Shown in pieces: positions 45,487 through 53,099 of a stretch of DNA of 64,000 bases. The notes under the pieces are model-generated. The model was given only the letters and a program-made list of their open reading frames with translations, was not told the DNA's origin and did not search any database. A program made the translations under genes and the position numbers. The number at the start of each line of letters is the position of its first letter. The first letter of the stretch is position 1. This DNA is from Pirellula sp. GTDB lineage: Bacteria; Planctomycetota; Planctomycetia; Pirellulales; Pirellulaceae. The DNA lies in the NCBI GenBank assembly GCA_021300155.1, contig JAJTID010000050.1, forward strand, positions 1 through 64,000. The letters run 5' to 3'.

Positions 45487-46893
45487 CTAGGCGACGCCGA
45501 GTAATTGATTCAGGGCTTCTCGAAGAGTCGGGGCGCGAAAAGCAAAACCTTCCGCGAGCAATCGTTTTGGCAGAGCTCGCGTGCTTGCAAAGAGTAATGG
45601 GTCCGCCATCTCACCGATCAACAGCCGAATTGGGGCCTTGGGAGCAGGAAGAATCGTTGGGCGTTTCAACACACTTCCCAATGTTTTGGTAAAGTCGCGA
45701 TTGGTTAACGACTCGGGTGCAACCAAGTTGTATGGACCGGTAGACTCTGGATTTATCGCCAAATGCAAGAACGCCGAAGCGGCATCATCCACATGAATCC
45801 AACTCCAATACTGCTTTCCTGAACCAACAATGCCACCCAATCCAAATTGGAACAGAGGTAGCATTTTGGATAGGGCCCCCTCCAAAGGATGCAGTACCAT
45901 GCCTAGCCTGCCGACCACTGCTCGCCGCCCTTTGTTCGCATATCGAAACGTTTCCGATTCCCATTGCTGGGCAAGCTCTGGCAAGAAACCTGTCCCGGCT
46001 TTGTGATCTTCATTGCAAACCGCGTCATCGCAGTCTCCATAAAGTCCAACACCAGAAGCAGCCACCAAAGCGCGAGGTGGATTTTCCAGACGAAGCAGAT
46101 GCTCGACTAAATGCCTTGTTCCTTCAACGCGACTCGAACGTATCAGCTCTTTCGTATCCGCTGACCATCGACGGGTTGCGATCCCGAACCCAGCCAAATG
46201 AATAACAGCATCGATCCCATCGAGAATTTTCGGGTTATCAAATCCATGCTTCGCGTCGAACACAACAGATTCGAGGGGGAGTTCGCTTGTGGACTGAGTC
46301 GATTTCGATGCAGTCCTTTGAACGCGGATGACTCGAAATCCCAAGACGCTCGCCAGCGCGCAAAGCCTGCGACCAATCATTCCGGTTGCACCCGTTACAG
46401 CAATGGTCGACCCTTCTTTGCTCCCGCCTCGCAACCCTTGAAGTGAATTGTAAAGCTTCAAATCCTGTTCGGTCGTTTGATGACGATAACGGAACATGGA
46501 TTCCACTTTCGATCGAATGAAACCAGCCGTTAGCCAATCCAATGGCCCTGGAAATTTCGAACGAAAATCGACACGATCAGTCAGCTTCGAGTGTCGATCG
46601 TCTATCGCGTCAAACAAATGGTCGTGAACCCACTTCGAGAATGGTCCAGAGAGCTGGATGTCCTGGAAATGGGACGGAGGATCAAAGATCGTGTGCTCCG
46701 CGTTCCATCGCACTGGTACGGGGCCGATTTTATTTTGAATCGAAACCCGTGTGCCAACCGCCAAAGAGCCCCCACGCTGAAGCATCCTCACGGATTCCCA
46801 AGGTGGTATCAGTCTATCTATCGCGCCCGGTCGGGCGTGATAATCAAAGAGAGTCTGCTGCGAGACTGGTACAATCGTAGAGTACTCAAACAA
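45487..46893 (-). CDS. SRPBCC-SDR fusion (TIGR01777-type)
   Basis: This 468-residue protein joins an N-terminal SRPBCC/cyclase-like ligand-binding domain (residues 1-150: 'PIGPVPVRWNAEHTIFDPP'-type fold, 'FRSKFPGPLDWL') to a C-terminal TIGR01777-type SDR. The SDR has 'AVTGATGMIGRRLCALASVLG' (GxxGxxG) near 165, 'DAVIHLAGFGIATRRWS' near 230, and 'ASGVGLYGDCDD' near 290; its catalytic Tyr/Lys pair is degenerate, as usual for this family. It starts with a TTG, one base after the stop codon of the sigma-factor gene ('TAG-g-TTG'), so the two are translationally coupled. The pair often belongs to light- or stress-response clusters; the ligand is unknown. Confidence 0.85.
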   Translation of the reverse strand: MFEYSTIVPVSQQTLFDYHARPGAIDRLIPPWESVRMLQRGGSLAVGTRVSIQNKIGPVPVRWNAEHTIFDPPSHFQDIQLSGPFSKWVHDHLFDAIDDRHSKLTDRVDFRSKFPGPLDWLTAGFIRSKVESMFRYRHQTTEQDLKLYNSLQGLRGGSKEGSTIAVTGATGMIGRRLCALASVLGFRVIRVQRTASKSTQSTSELPLESVVFDAKHGFDNPKILDGIDAVIHLAGFGIATRRWSADTKELIRSSRVEGTRHLVEHLLRLENPPRALVAASGVGLYGDCDDAVCNEDHKAGTGFLPELAQQWESETFRYANKGRRAVVGRLGMVLHPLEGALSKMLPLFQFGLGGIVGSGKQYWSWIHVDDAASAFLHLAINPESTGPYNLVAPESLTNRDFTKTLGSVLKRPTILPAPKAPIRLLIGEMADPLLFASTRALPKRLLAEGFAFRAPTLREALNQLLGVA

Positions 46894-46894
46894 C

Positions 46895-47950
46895 CTAGTC
46901 TTCCATTTCTGGGAGCGGCGCGACGGATGTCATCCCTCGGAGCTTGTCCAAAGCGCGCTTCTCCAATTGTCGGATTCGCTCCTTGGATACACCAAGGACA
47001 TCCGCAAGTTTCTGCAACGTTTGCACTTTGCGATGACCACCCAGTGAAAAACGTGCACGTATGATGAGCTTCTCTCGACGATCGAGATGATCCAGCATGA
47101 AGGAAAGTTTCGATCTCAGATCGTTCCATCTTCCCTCGCTCATCGAGGAGTTCTTTTGATCCTCGGTGAAGTCCATCCCCGACTCGTGAATGCTCGCAAT
47201 GTTTCGTTGACGCTCTTTTTGCTTTTCCATCACCTTGCGATACGTGTTGCGTCGCACGACCTGAGTCGCATAGGTGCTGAATCGAAAACCAAGTCCAACA
47301 TCAAACTTCTCGACAGCCTTGATCAAGGCAACGATACCATCGCTCAGCAAATCGTCGAATACATTGTTCGCGTTAACGAATTTCTTCACGATCGAAATGA
47401 CCAATCGCATATTGGACTTCACCAAGCAATCTCGATGCCAATCGGCTGCGTGTAGCAAACCGTCGATACGTCGGAGTAGCCATTCATCTGGGCTCTCAAG
47501 ATCGATCTTTGACTTCAGTTGGTTGGCACGGAATCGAAGAAAGTTCATCCGTGCGAAAAGAGCTTTCTCCTCATTCGGAGTCAGTAACTTTGTTTCGCAA
47601 AGTCTTGCCAAATGGGAGGGGAGGTCAGGTGTCTTCGCAGTCTTTCCTCCTGCTTCTTCGCAGCCCGTTCCAAGAAGGATATCGCCCAGAATTTCGGCCT
47701 CAGCACCAGGCTCAGAAAAGCTTGGGCTCGCGATGAACTCTAATTCGGTGGACAGAAGTTTCTTCGCATGAGCGTTCAGTTCTGCGGAGTCCTTCACGCA
47801 GGGGCTTGTGGCTTGGATAAATTGGACAAAGGAGCTTTCGACTGCTGCACGTCGAAAAGTACGCGCTAATTTCTTAGAAGTTTCTTTGCTTGTTACGGAC
47901 TTCTTGCGGTTCGCCGTCTTTTTTATTGCTGGGGGGCATTTTGTTGTCAT
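46895..47950 (-). CDS. RNA polymerase sigma-70 family factor
   Basis: The 351-residue form begins at ATG 47950, rather than the TTG at 48049 in the track, because the promoter (48041-48069) overlaps that TTG. After a Lys-rich start there is a lineage-type N-terminal region ('GDILLGTGC', 'LPSHLARLCETKLLTPNEEKALFARMNFL'). Region 2 follows ('DLLSDGIVALIKAVEKFDVGLGFRFSTYATQVVRRN', about 205-245), and region 4 ('LQKLADVLGVSKERIRQLEKRALDKLRGM', about 310-340). Region 3 is short. I recognise the general group of planctomycete sigma factors but not a named regulon. The TIGR01777 gene is coupled to it. Confidence 0.88.
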   Translation of the reverse strand: MTTKCPPAIKKTANRKKSVTSKETSKKLARTFRRAAVESSFVQFIQATSPCVKDSAELNAHAKKLLSTELEFIASPSFSEPGAEAEILGDILLGTGCEEAGGKTAKTPDLPSHLARLCETKLLTPNEEKALFARMNFLRFRANQLKSKIDLESPDEWLLRRIDGLLHAADWHRDCLVKSNMRLVISIVKKFVNANNVFDDLLSDGIVALIKAVEKFDVGLGFRFSTYATQVVRRNTYRKVMEKQKERQRNIASIHESGMDFTEDQKNSSMSEGRWNDLRSKLSFMLDHLDRREKLIIRARFSLGGHRKVQTLQKLADVLGVSKERIRQLEKRALDKLRGMTSVAPLPEMED

Positions 47951-48040
47951 GACCAACCTGTTCCTGTAATGGATTACGAATTGCCTGAACGTTTTATCGG
48001 TCAACGACCATTCGAATCGTTCAAATCGTTCACGAGAACT

Positions 48041-48069
48041 GTTATACAAGTCGAACTTCCTGGAAGCAA
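48041..48069 (-). promoter_or_regulatory. Sigma-70-type promoter for the sigma/SRPBCC-SDR operon
   Basis: On the minus strand TTGCTT (48064-48069) and TATAAC (48041-48046) are 17 bases apart, with four and five consensus matches. It would start transcription near 48034, about 84 bases upstream of the ATG at 47950. The TTG start in the ORF track (48047-48049) lies in the spacer just ahead of the -10 and would not be transcribed. Confidence 0.62.
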
Positions 48070-48164
48070 GGGTTGCTAAATCGAAAACTCAGAAAGAATC
48101 TAGCTTTTGTTTTCCAAGGAAATTTGCCAATTTTGAGGAAAAAACTGAATCCAGGAAAGAAGTG

Positions 48165-49148
48165 ATGCCTATACTGTCGACAGCGGTGCAATTGAACGTT
48201 TTATTACCAACTGGACGATTTGGACGTTTTGTGGAAGACAGCTTTACCCCCAAACAGGTTGCAACAGCTCTTCAGGTCAGCGAATCCTCTGTAAAAAGAT
48301 GGTGCGACCGTGGCGTTATACGAACGGACCGAACGCTCGGCGGCCACCGCAGGATCCCCCTTGAGAATCTCATGGAGTTTCTGGAGTCCACGAATCGCCG
48401 GGTACTGGACCCAAAAGCCATAGGCCTGGCCTTGAATTCCAAGCTGCCGAGCGCGGAGGGTGTCGAGATTGCGCCGATCAACCTTGCTGAGCAGGCTGCA
48501 CTTCGAGAACGTTTTGAACGATCTGTTGTTTCTGGCAATGAACCAGATGCCAGACGTGTTATCAGCCAATGGTACGCATCGACAGGAAGCGTCGTCTCTG
48601 TAGCAGATGATCTTTTGGCGCCAACGTTTGCGTCGATCGGGCACTTATGGCAATGTGGCGAACTCGAGATATATCAAGAAAGAAGGGGTTGCGAGATTTG
48701 CATGCGACTGGTGCACGAGCTTCGACGCCTTCTCCCCGAACCGACCGGTGCGGCACCATTGGCAATGGGTGGAACTGCAGCGGGAGATCAGTATCAAATG
48801 CCAACGCAGCTAATCGATCTGGTCTTTCGAGAGAACGGCTGGCGATCTGAAAACTTGGGATGCGATCTTCCCTTTTCCAGTATGCTTTCCGCTGCGAGGA
48901 AGCATATGCCAAAGATCTTTTGGTTAAGCATCTCTCATGTAAGGGACGAATCGCAATTCATCGTCGATTGCGATCATTTCGCCAAGCAACTGCCGAAAGG
49001 AATATTGCTTGTAATTGGTGGGCACGCGTTGCACGAAGGACTTCGCCGAAAGCTTACGTACTCGTCGCACTGTGATAACATGAATCAGTTAGCGACCTTA
49101 GCAAGAACGATTCGTTCCTCTTCACCGCCAGCATCCGGTCAGATCTGA
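48165..49148 (+). CDS. CarH/LitR-type MerR regulator with altered cobalamin sites
   Basis: The 327-residue protein (ATG 48165, AGGAAAG upstream) has a MerR/excisionase-type DNA-binding domain ('FTPKQVATALQVSESSVKRWCDRGVIRTDRTLGGHRRIP', about residues 24-65). Next comes a four-helix cap with the CarH tryptophan motif, 'GHLWQCGELEIYQER' (W-x9-E-R), and a Rossmann-like domain with 'AAGDQYQMPTQLI'. In light-sensing CarH/LitR these sites read W-x9-EH and (D/E)xHxxG and bind adenosylcobalamin; here the two His are Arg and Tyr, and Gly is Pro. I infer that cobalamin binding is lost or altered. It is divergent from the sigma factor, 214 bases from that gene's ATG, and probably controls that unit. Confidence 0.85.
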   Translation: MPILSTAVQLNVLLPTGRFGRFVEDSFTPKQVATALQVSESSVKRWCDRGVIRTDRTLGGHRRIPLENLMEFLESTNRRVLDPKAIGLALNSKLPSAEGVEIAPINLAEQAALRERFERSVVSGNEPDARRVISQWYASTGSVVSVADDLLAPTFASIGHLWQCGELEIYQERRGCEICMRLVHELRRLLPEPTGAAPLAMGGTAAGDQYQMPTQLIDLVFRENGWRSENLGCDLPFSSMLSAARKHMPKIFWLSISHVRDESQFIVDCDHFAKQLPKGILLVIGGHALHEGLRRKLTYSSHCDNMNQLATLARTIRSSSPPASGQI

Positions 49149-49264
49149 GACATAAGGACTCCCCTGCCCTCTACCGAGAGGCTGCTGATTTAATGGATAT
49201 ACCCTATGTCAAGGGACCGACTGCAGAAGCCTGAGGGCTTGTTGCTTTTATCCCAACCCGACGT

Positions 49265-49305
49265 GTAAGCGAGGGGTTCTGTGGGATTGTACGTCCCTCG
49301 CTCAC
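49265..49305. repeat. REP-like imperfect inverted repeat
   Basis: Arms GTAAGCGAGGG (49265-49275) and CCCTCGCTCAC (49295-49305) pair over 10 of 11 bases across a 19-base loop, with flanks CCCGACGT and GCATTGAG. It lies between two convergent genes. It resembles the dispersed palindromes seen in planctomycete intergenic regions, but a second copy was not found in this window. Confidence 0.5.
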
Positions 49306-49331
49306 GCATTGAGTTGAGTTTAAGTCATAGG

Positions 49332-49351
49332 CCTTTACTGATCCGTAAAGG
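49332..49351. terminator. Possible weak terminator hairpin
   Basis: CCTTTAC (49332-49338) and GTAAAGG (49345-49351) form a perfect 7-bp stem with loop TGATCC. It sits between the convergent regulator and amidohydrolase ends. There is no U-tract on either side, so an intrinsic terminator is only possible. Confidence 0.35.
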
Positions 49352-49360
49352 GCAATCCAG

Positions 49361-50278
49361 CTAAAAGAAAACTCTCTGTGCTGTGCGTCGAAGCATCCAT
49401 TGCTTGTCCTCTTGCGTCAAGAAGCCGAGCCGGTCTCGTACGAGTCCAATAGAGTCCGCGTACTTGTGACCCTCGACCACTTGATAGGGACAATCGGATG
49501 CCCACATCAAGCGGCTGGCTCCAAACTCGCCGACCAAGCGTTGAATCATCGCGCCGAGGTCCGTGTATGGCGATTGCTTCTTTCCCAATGCATAAAAAGC
49601 GCTCGTCTTCACGAACACATTCTCAAACTTTGATAACCGACAGAGATTGTCCAGGTCCGTGCGGTTGATCGCACCTGACACACCAATTCTTGCAAAATGA
49701 TCGACGACTACTCGTGTCTTGGGAAAACGCTCGCACATGGCGATCACTAATGGCAATGCATCGGGGTTGGCAAGCAAGCACATACTCTGTCCAGAATCTG
49801 CTGCATGACTCCACATTTGTTTTATGCCTACCGAATCTTTCCAGCCATTTGCCTTTTGACGATCCGCGTAAATGCGAAAGCCTCGGACTCCCTTTTGGTC
49901 CATCTTTTTCATCGTGGTTACAACATCTGACTTGGTCTCGTCGATGACAGCGACACCGGCAAACACACCCGGATGTTTCTCCAAGCAGTCCAACATGTAC
50001 TGGTTGTCGAATCCATAGAAATTCATTTGAATGAGAACGATTTTGGTTACTCCCTCGGGCCTGCAAAATGCAAACAACTCTTCGGGAGTAAAGCTTGCAG
50101 GAGCCATGTCGGCTACTTGAAAGGAAGATGCGATCGGATACTTCTGCGTGTCTGGTGTCCAGACATGCACGTGCGCATCGATCCAATCAGTCGCAACCCA
50201 AGGGCCCGCCCCATGCAAGGAACCGACGGCCAATCCACCCAATGCGGTGGTCTGCAGAAAGTCACGTCTCGAGATCAT
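49361..50278 (-). CDS. Amidohydrolase-related TIM-barrel protein (COG3618-like), possibly Tat-exported
   Basis: This 305-residue protein starts at ATG 50278, with AGGTGA seven bases upstream. The N-terminus 'SRRDFLQTTALGGLAVGSL' is a twin-arginine signal. The body is an amidohydrolase_2-type barrel: 'DAHVHVWTPD' (HxH metal site) near residue 33, 'VVVDHFARIGVSG' near 190, and 'LMWASDCPYQVVEG' (the metal Asp) near 262. The family hydrolyses lactones or decarboxylates small acids; L-fuconolactone-type hydrolases are the closest known group. It ends up next to the M20 peptidase gene, whose stop is 11 bases upstream, so the pair is probably one transcript. Confidence 0.85.
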   Translation of the reverse strand: MISRRDFLQTTALGGLAVGSLHGAGPWVATDWIDAHVHVWTPDTQKYPIASSFQVADMAPASFTPEELFAFCRPEGVTKIVLIQMNFYGFDNQYMLDCLEKHPGVFAGVAVIDETKSDVVTTMKKMDQKGVRGFRIYADRQKANGWKDSVGIKQMWSHAADSGQSMCLLANPDALPLVIAMCERFPKTRVVVDHFARIGVSGAINRTDLDNLCRLSKFENVFVKTSAFYALGKKQSPYTDLGAMIQRLVGEFGASRLMWASDCPYQVVEGHKYADSIGLVRDRLGFLTQEDKQWMLRRTAQRVFF

Positions 50279-50289
50279 CGCGTCACCTA

Positions 50290-51441
50290 TCAAAATGCCA
50301 ATATACAGCCTCGATAAAATTCGAAAGCCTGAACTACTTGCTTTAACTCAATATACTCGACTGCACTATGCGCTTGGTCGATGCTCCCCGGTCCAAAAAT
50401 AATTGTTGGAATTCCCTTTCGTCCTAGTTTGCTGGCATCACTCCCGAAAGGTACTCCAATAGGTTCCGCGTTTAGCCCTAGATTTGATAATACGGAGCCA
50501 GCGACTCGAACGATCGCGCTCGAGGGATCGACACCCCACGCTTCGTCTACTAGCATGGGTTGCTCCATTCGAACATTCATGCCTGGCACCGTTTTACGTA
50601 CCCCTTCAAGCAATTGTTCGTAGTGATTCCATACGTCAGTGACGGTCTCCTGCGGGAGTAATCTGCGATCGATTTCCATCGTGCAACTGTCGGGAACAAA
50701 GTTGACTTGAACGCCCCCCGAGATAACTCCAACATTGCAACTGGCAGGCCCTAGCATTGGATCGTCGCTATGCGAGAGAGCGACATGGTCCTGTTCGATC
50801 GCTAATGCGATTCGAGCCATGGGGTAGATGGCATTCACTCCCAAGTGGGCTTTCGAGCTATGGGCGGATTTCCCAGTCGTAATGATGCGCCATCGCAAAA
50901 CTCCTTTACTCGCAATCGCGACTCGCAACTCAGTCGGCTCCGCGACGATGGCAGCGTCCGCAACCAAATTTTCGCACAGTTTCTTGACGCCAAGGAAAGA
51001 GTACTCTTCGTCGACAACGGCAGCCAGTACCACATTGCAGGGTGGTTTCTCGCCGCTCGCATGAATGGCGGCCACTGCATGCATCATCGCGGCCAATCCC
51101 GCTTTAGTATCACAGGAACCACGGCCATACACGCGTCCCTCACGGACGTTGGGCTCGAAGGGCGGTATCGACATTCCTTGGACAGAGACCGTATCCATAT
51201 GAGCTTCGAGCAGCACGGTCCGACTCGAATCGACTCCAGGCAGGCGAGCGATGATGTTTTGTCGCGCCTCGGCGGATTCGCTCGCATCCAAAACATTTTG
51301 TCGCGAAGTTTCGATTCCACGTTTCTGAAAGAAATTTTCGACGTAGCAAGCTACCTCCGCTTCGCCAGGTCCGCCGTCATAAAATGCGTTGACGCTGTTG
51401 ATGTGAATCAAATCGGCTAGCGTTGCGAATAAATCTTTCAA
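50290..51441 (-). CDS. M20-family metallopeptidase (ArgE/DapE-like)
   Basis: The 383-residue form starts at the TTG 51441 with AAGGGG upstream; the track start (51486, another TTG) adds residues without family match. Zinc-binding residues are complete: 'LEAHMDTVSV' (His, Asp) near 80, 'GRGSCDTKAGLAAM' near 110, 'VVDEEYSFLG' (Glu-Glu) near 145, 'VAEPTELRVAI' near 165, and the C-terminal His in 'GPGSIDQAHSAVEYIEL' near 360. These proteins remove acyl groups or cleave short amide bonds, as in acetylornithine deacetylase. The amidohydrolase gene follows it closely. The substrate is not readable. Confidence 0.9.
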   Translation of the reverse strand: MKDLFATLADLIHINSVNAFYDGGPGEAEVACYVENFFQKRGIETSRQNVLDASESAEARQNIIARLPGVDSSRTVLLEAHMDTVSVQGMSIPPFEPNVREGRVYGRGSCDTKAGLAAMMHAVAAIHASGEKPPCNVVLAAVVDEEYSFLGVKKLCENLVADAAIVAEPTELRVAIASKGVLRWRIITTGKSAHSSKAHLGVNAIYPMARIALAIEQDHVALSHSDDPMLGPASCNVGVISGGVQVNFVPDSCTMEIDRRLLPQETVTDVWNHYEQLLEGVRKTVPGMNVRMEQPMLVDEAWGVDPSSAIVRVAGSVLSNLGLNAEPIGVPFGSDASKLGRKGIPTIIFGPGSIDQAHSAVEYIELKQVVQAFEFYRGCILAF

Positions 51442-51585
51442 AGACGCCCCTTTCGCGGATCGTATGAGCGACCGGTAGTGACCCAATCGCTCTACATCCA
51501 GTCGCTTTATCGTGCAGCCTAGTTTTGTCGAGGCATCGACTGCAAGGAATCCAAACCTCGGATCAAATCAAAAAAATGGCAACGA

Positions 51586-51888
51586 CTAACGATACAAAAC
51601 GGTTGCGTACCAACCGTTTGCACCGCGTGCGACTCCAATGCCAACCGGGGATCGCTGTCCCCAGTAGCAACACTTGCGAATCGCATCGTCCGCAGAGACC
51701 GTCGAGAATCCTACGCCCTCATAGCGACCCGTACCCATAGAGCCACCGACGTGTCGCATGCGACCATCTGCGGCCTGTCTCGCAGCTTTCTGCTGCGCAA
51801 CACAGGTATCACATGCCGAAACACTCGCGGCAGAAAATACTGCTAAAAGCATCGCAACACTGATCATTCGAAATGCAAACCTTTGCAT
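51586..51888 (-). CDS. Small secreted Cys-containing protein of unknown function
   Basis: The 100-residue protein (ATG 51888) has a signal peptide ('FRMISVAMLLAVFSAASVSA') and then 'CDTCVAQQKAARQAADG', a CxxC motif soon after the likely cleavage. A second half follows with 'ADDAIRKCCYWGQRSPVGIGVARGANGWYATVLYR'. I recall similar short secreted proteins with the 'A-I-R-x-CCYWGQR-x-P-x-x-IGVARGANGWYA' end in planctomycetes, without function. The four cysteines may form disulfides. A C-terminal 'GWYATVLY' may be a surface-associated motif. No neighbours in the same direction suggest a role. Confidence 0.72.
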   Translation of the reverse strand: MQRFAFRMISVAMLLAVFSAASVSACDTCVAQQKAARQAADGRMRHVGGSMGTGRYEGVGFSTVSADDAIRKCCYWGQRSPVGIGVARGANGWYATVLYR

Positions 51889-52127
51889 CACTACACTCCG
51901 TTCACTTTTAGTCGAGAAAAGCTTCGTGCTAAAGAAAACGAGCATCCTGCCAGTTTATCTAACCTGTAAACAACAATCGATCTAGATCGCCCTCTAGGTT
52001 CGCTTCGTTGTCTCAGACTGTCAACCTCAATTCGCAGACTTCAAGCCTTCATTTATTCGCTTCTATTGCAAATAAAGGTGACATACGGTAAGAGATCAGA
52101 ATTCGATGATGGAAAACTTTTGGGTAA

Positions 52128-52670
52128 TTAAGCAGCCCTACGAAGATCCTGTGACGCAACGGCATTCGACGGTACAGGTATCGACTCCAGAACACCGCCC
52201 TGCACCGATGTTGCAAAGATGGCTGAATTGCCATGACACAGCCGAGGCAACCAATCGCGGATCGCTTCACCCGACTCGGATTGCAAATTCCATTCACCAT
52301 CGATGATGATCAGATCGCTAGGAAGTACCGAGTGTGCAACACGCGTAAGCGCTGATTTGGTTTCCCCAGGAATGAGGTGCGCCTTGACACCTAATTCAGC
52401 CAGCATGCGATGCGCTTGTTTTAGATTGAGGTGCGGCGTTCCTGCTGGAGCGGACTCGAATCGATCCACTCCTGCGTATCGAATGTAGCTCACGTCCGAA
52501 GCTTTCGTACAGAGAGGAATCAATCGACGCGCTCGATCGCCTGCTCCGATTCCGATCTCTAGGATCGAAGCAATCGGGTTCTCCAAAACGTACAGAAACA
52601 GGGTACGTTCACACGCTGGCTTGGAAAGATAACGCCAATAGAGACGTTGAATCCAACTCAGGCGAGCCAT
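52128..52670 (-). CDS. SAM-dependent methyltransferase-like protein
   Basis: The 180-residue protein has the SAM-binding motif I ('ILEIGIGAGDRARRLIPLC', near residue 37), the 'YAGVDRFESAP' acidic strand II near 66, and motif 'DLIIIDGEWNLQSESG' near 130, which is typical of class I methyltransferases and related Rossmann proteins. It lacks an obvious substrate-binding extension, so it may be a minimal methyltransferase or a relic. It is alone on the minus strand with a 429-base gap upstream. The first ATG in frame (52670) is used. Confidence 0.7.
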   Translation of the reverse strand: MARLSWIQRLYWRYLSKPACERTLFLYVLENPIASILEIGIGAGDRARRLIPLCTKASDVSYIRYAGVDRFESAPAGTPHLNLKQAHRMLAELGVKAHLIPGETKSALTRVAHSVLPSDLIIIDGEWNLQSESGEAIRDWLPRLCHGNSAIFATSVQGGVLESIPVPSNAVASQDLRRAA

Positions 52671-53099
52671 GATTTCCTCGGTAGTGGAAGCGGTTGCGAA
52701 AAGGCGAAGCGCCGAGAACAGAATTAGTGAAGCCGCGTTGATGTCAAGAATCGCATCCTTGCGAAACCCGTTACACCATCGCGGCTAAGCACAGGAGTGC
52801 TGAGGTGTTCCACTCGGCTAGCTTCCTTGCTAACGAGAGTGACTCCGCACAACTGGGACGACTGTCTCCAACCGTCCAGCTAACCTATCGGTTGTTCCGA
52901 CTGTACTTATTGAATAGGCAGATTCCGCGACCTTAGAGTCGCGCCAGCTTGCCGATTTTGCCACCTGTGCCGGCATTGCTAGCGAAGATCAGGCGCTTTA
53001 GGAGGTTTCGCCATCGGCTCTTCACAGGTCCAGTGATTCCGACCTAGGTTTCTACGCTTGTTAATCTATGCAAACCCACATTTTTTATATTCATCAGAT
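52671..53099. other. Intergenic region upstream of the S8 protease
   Basis: About 429 bases between divergent genes. A perfect 6-bp hairpin CGCGAC-CTTAGA-GTCGCG occurs near 52927-52945. No promoter, RNA gene or ORF with support was found. Confidence 0.4.
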
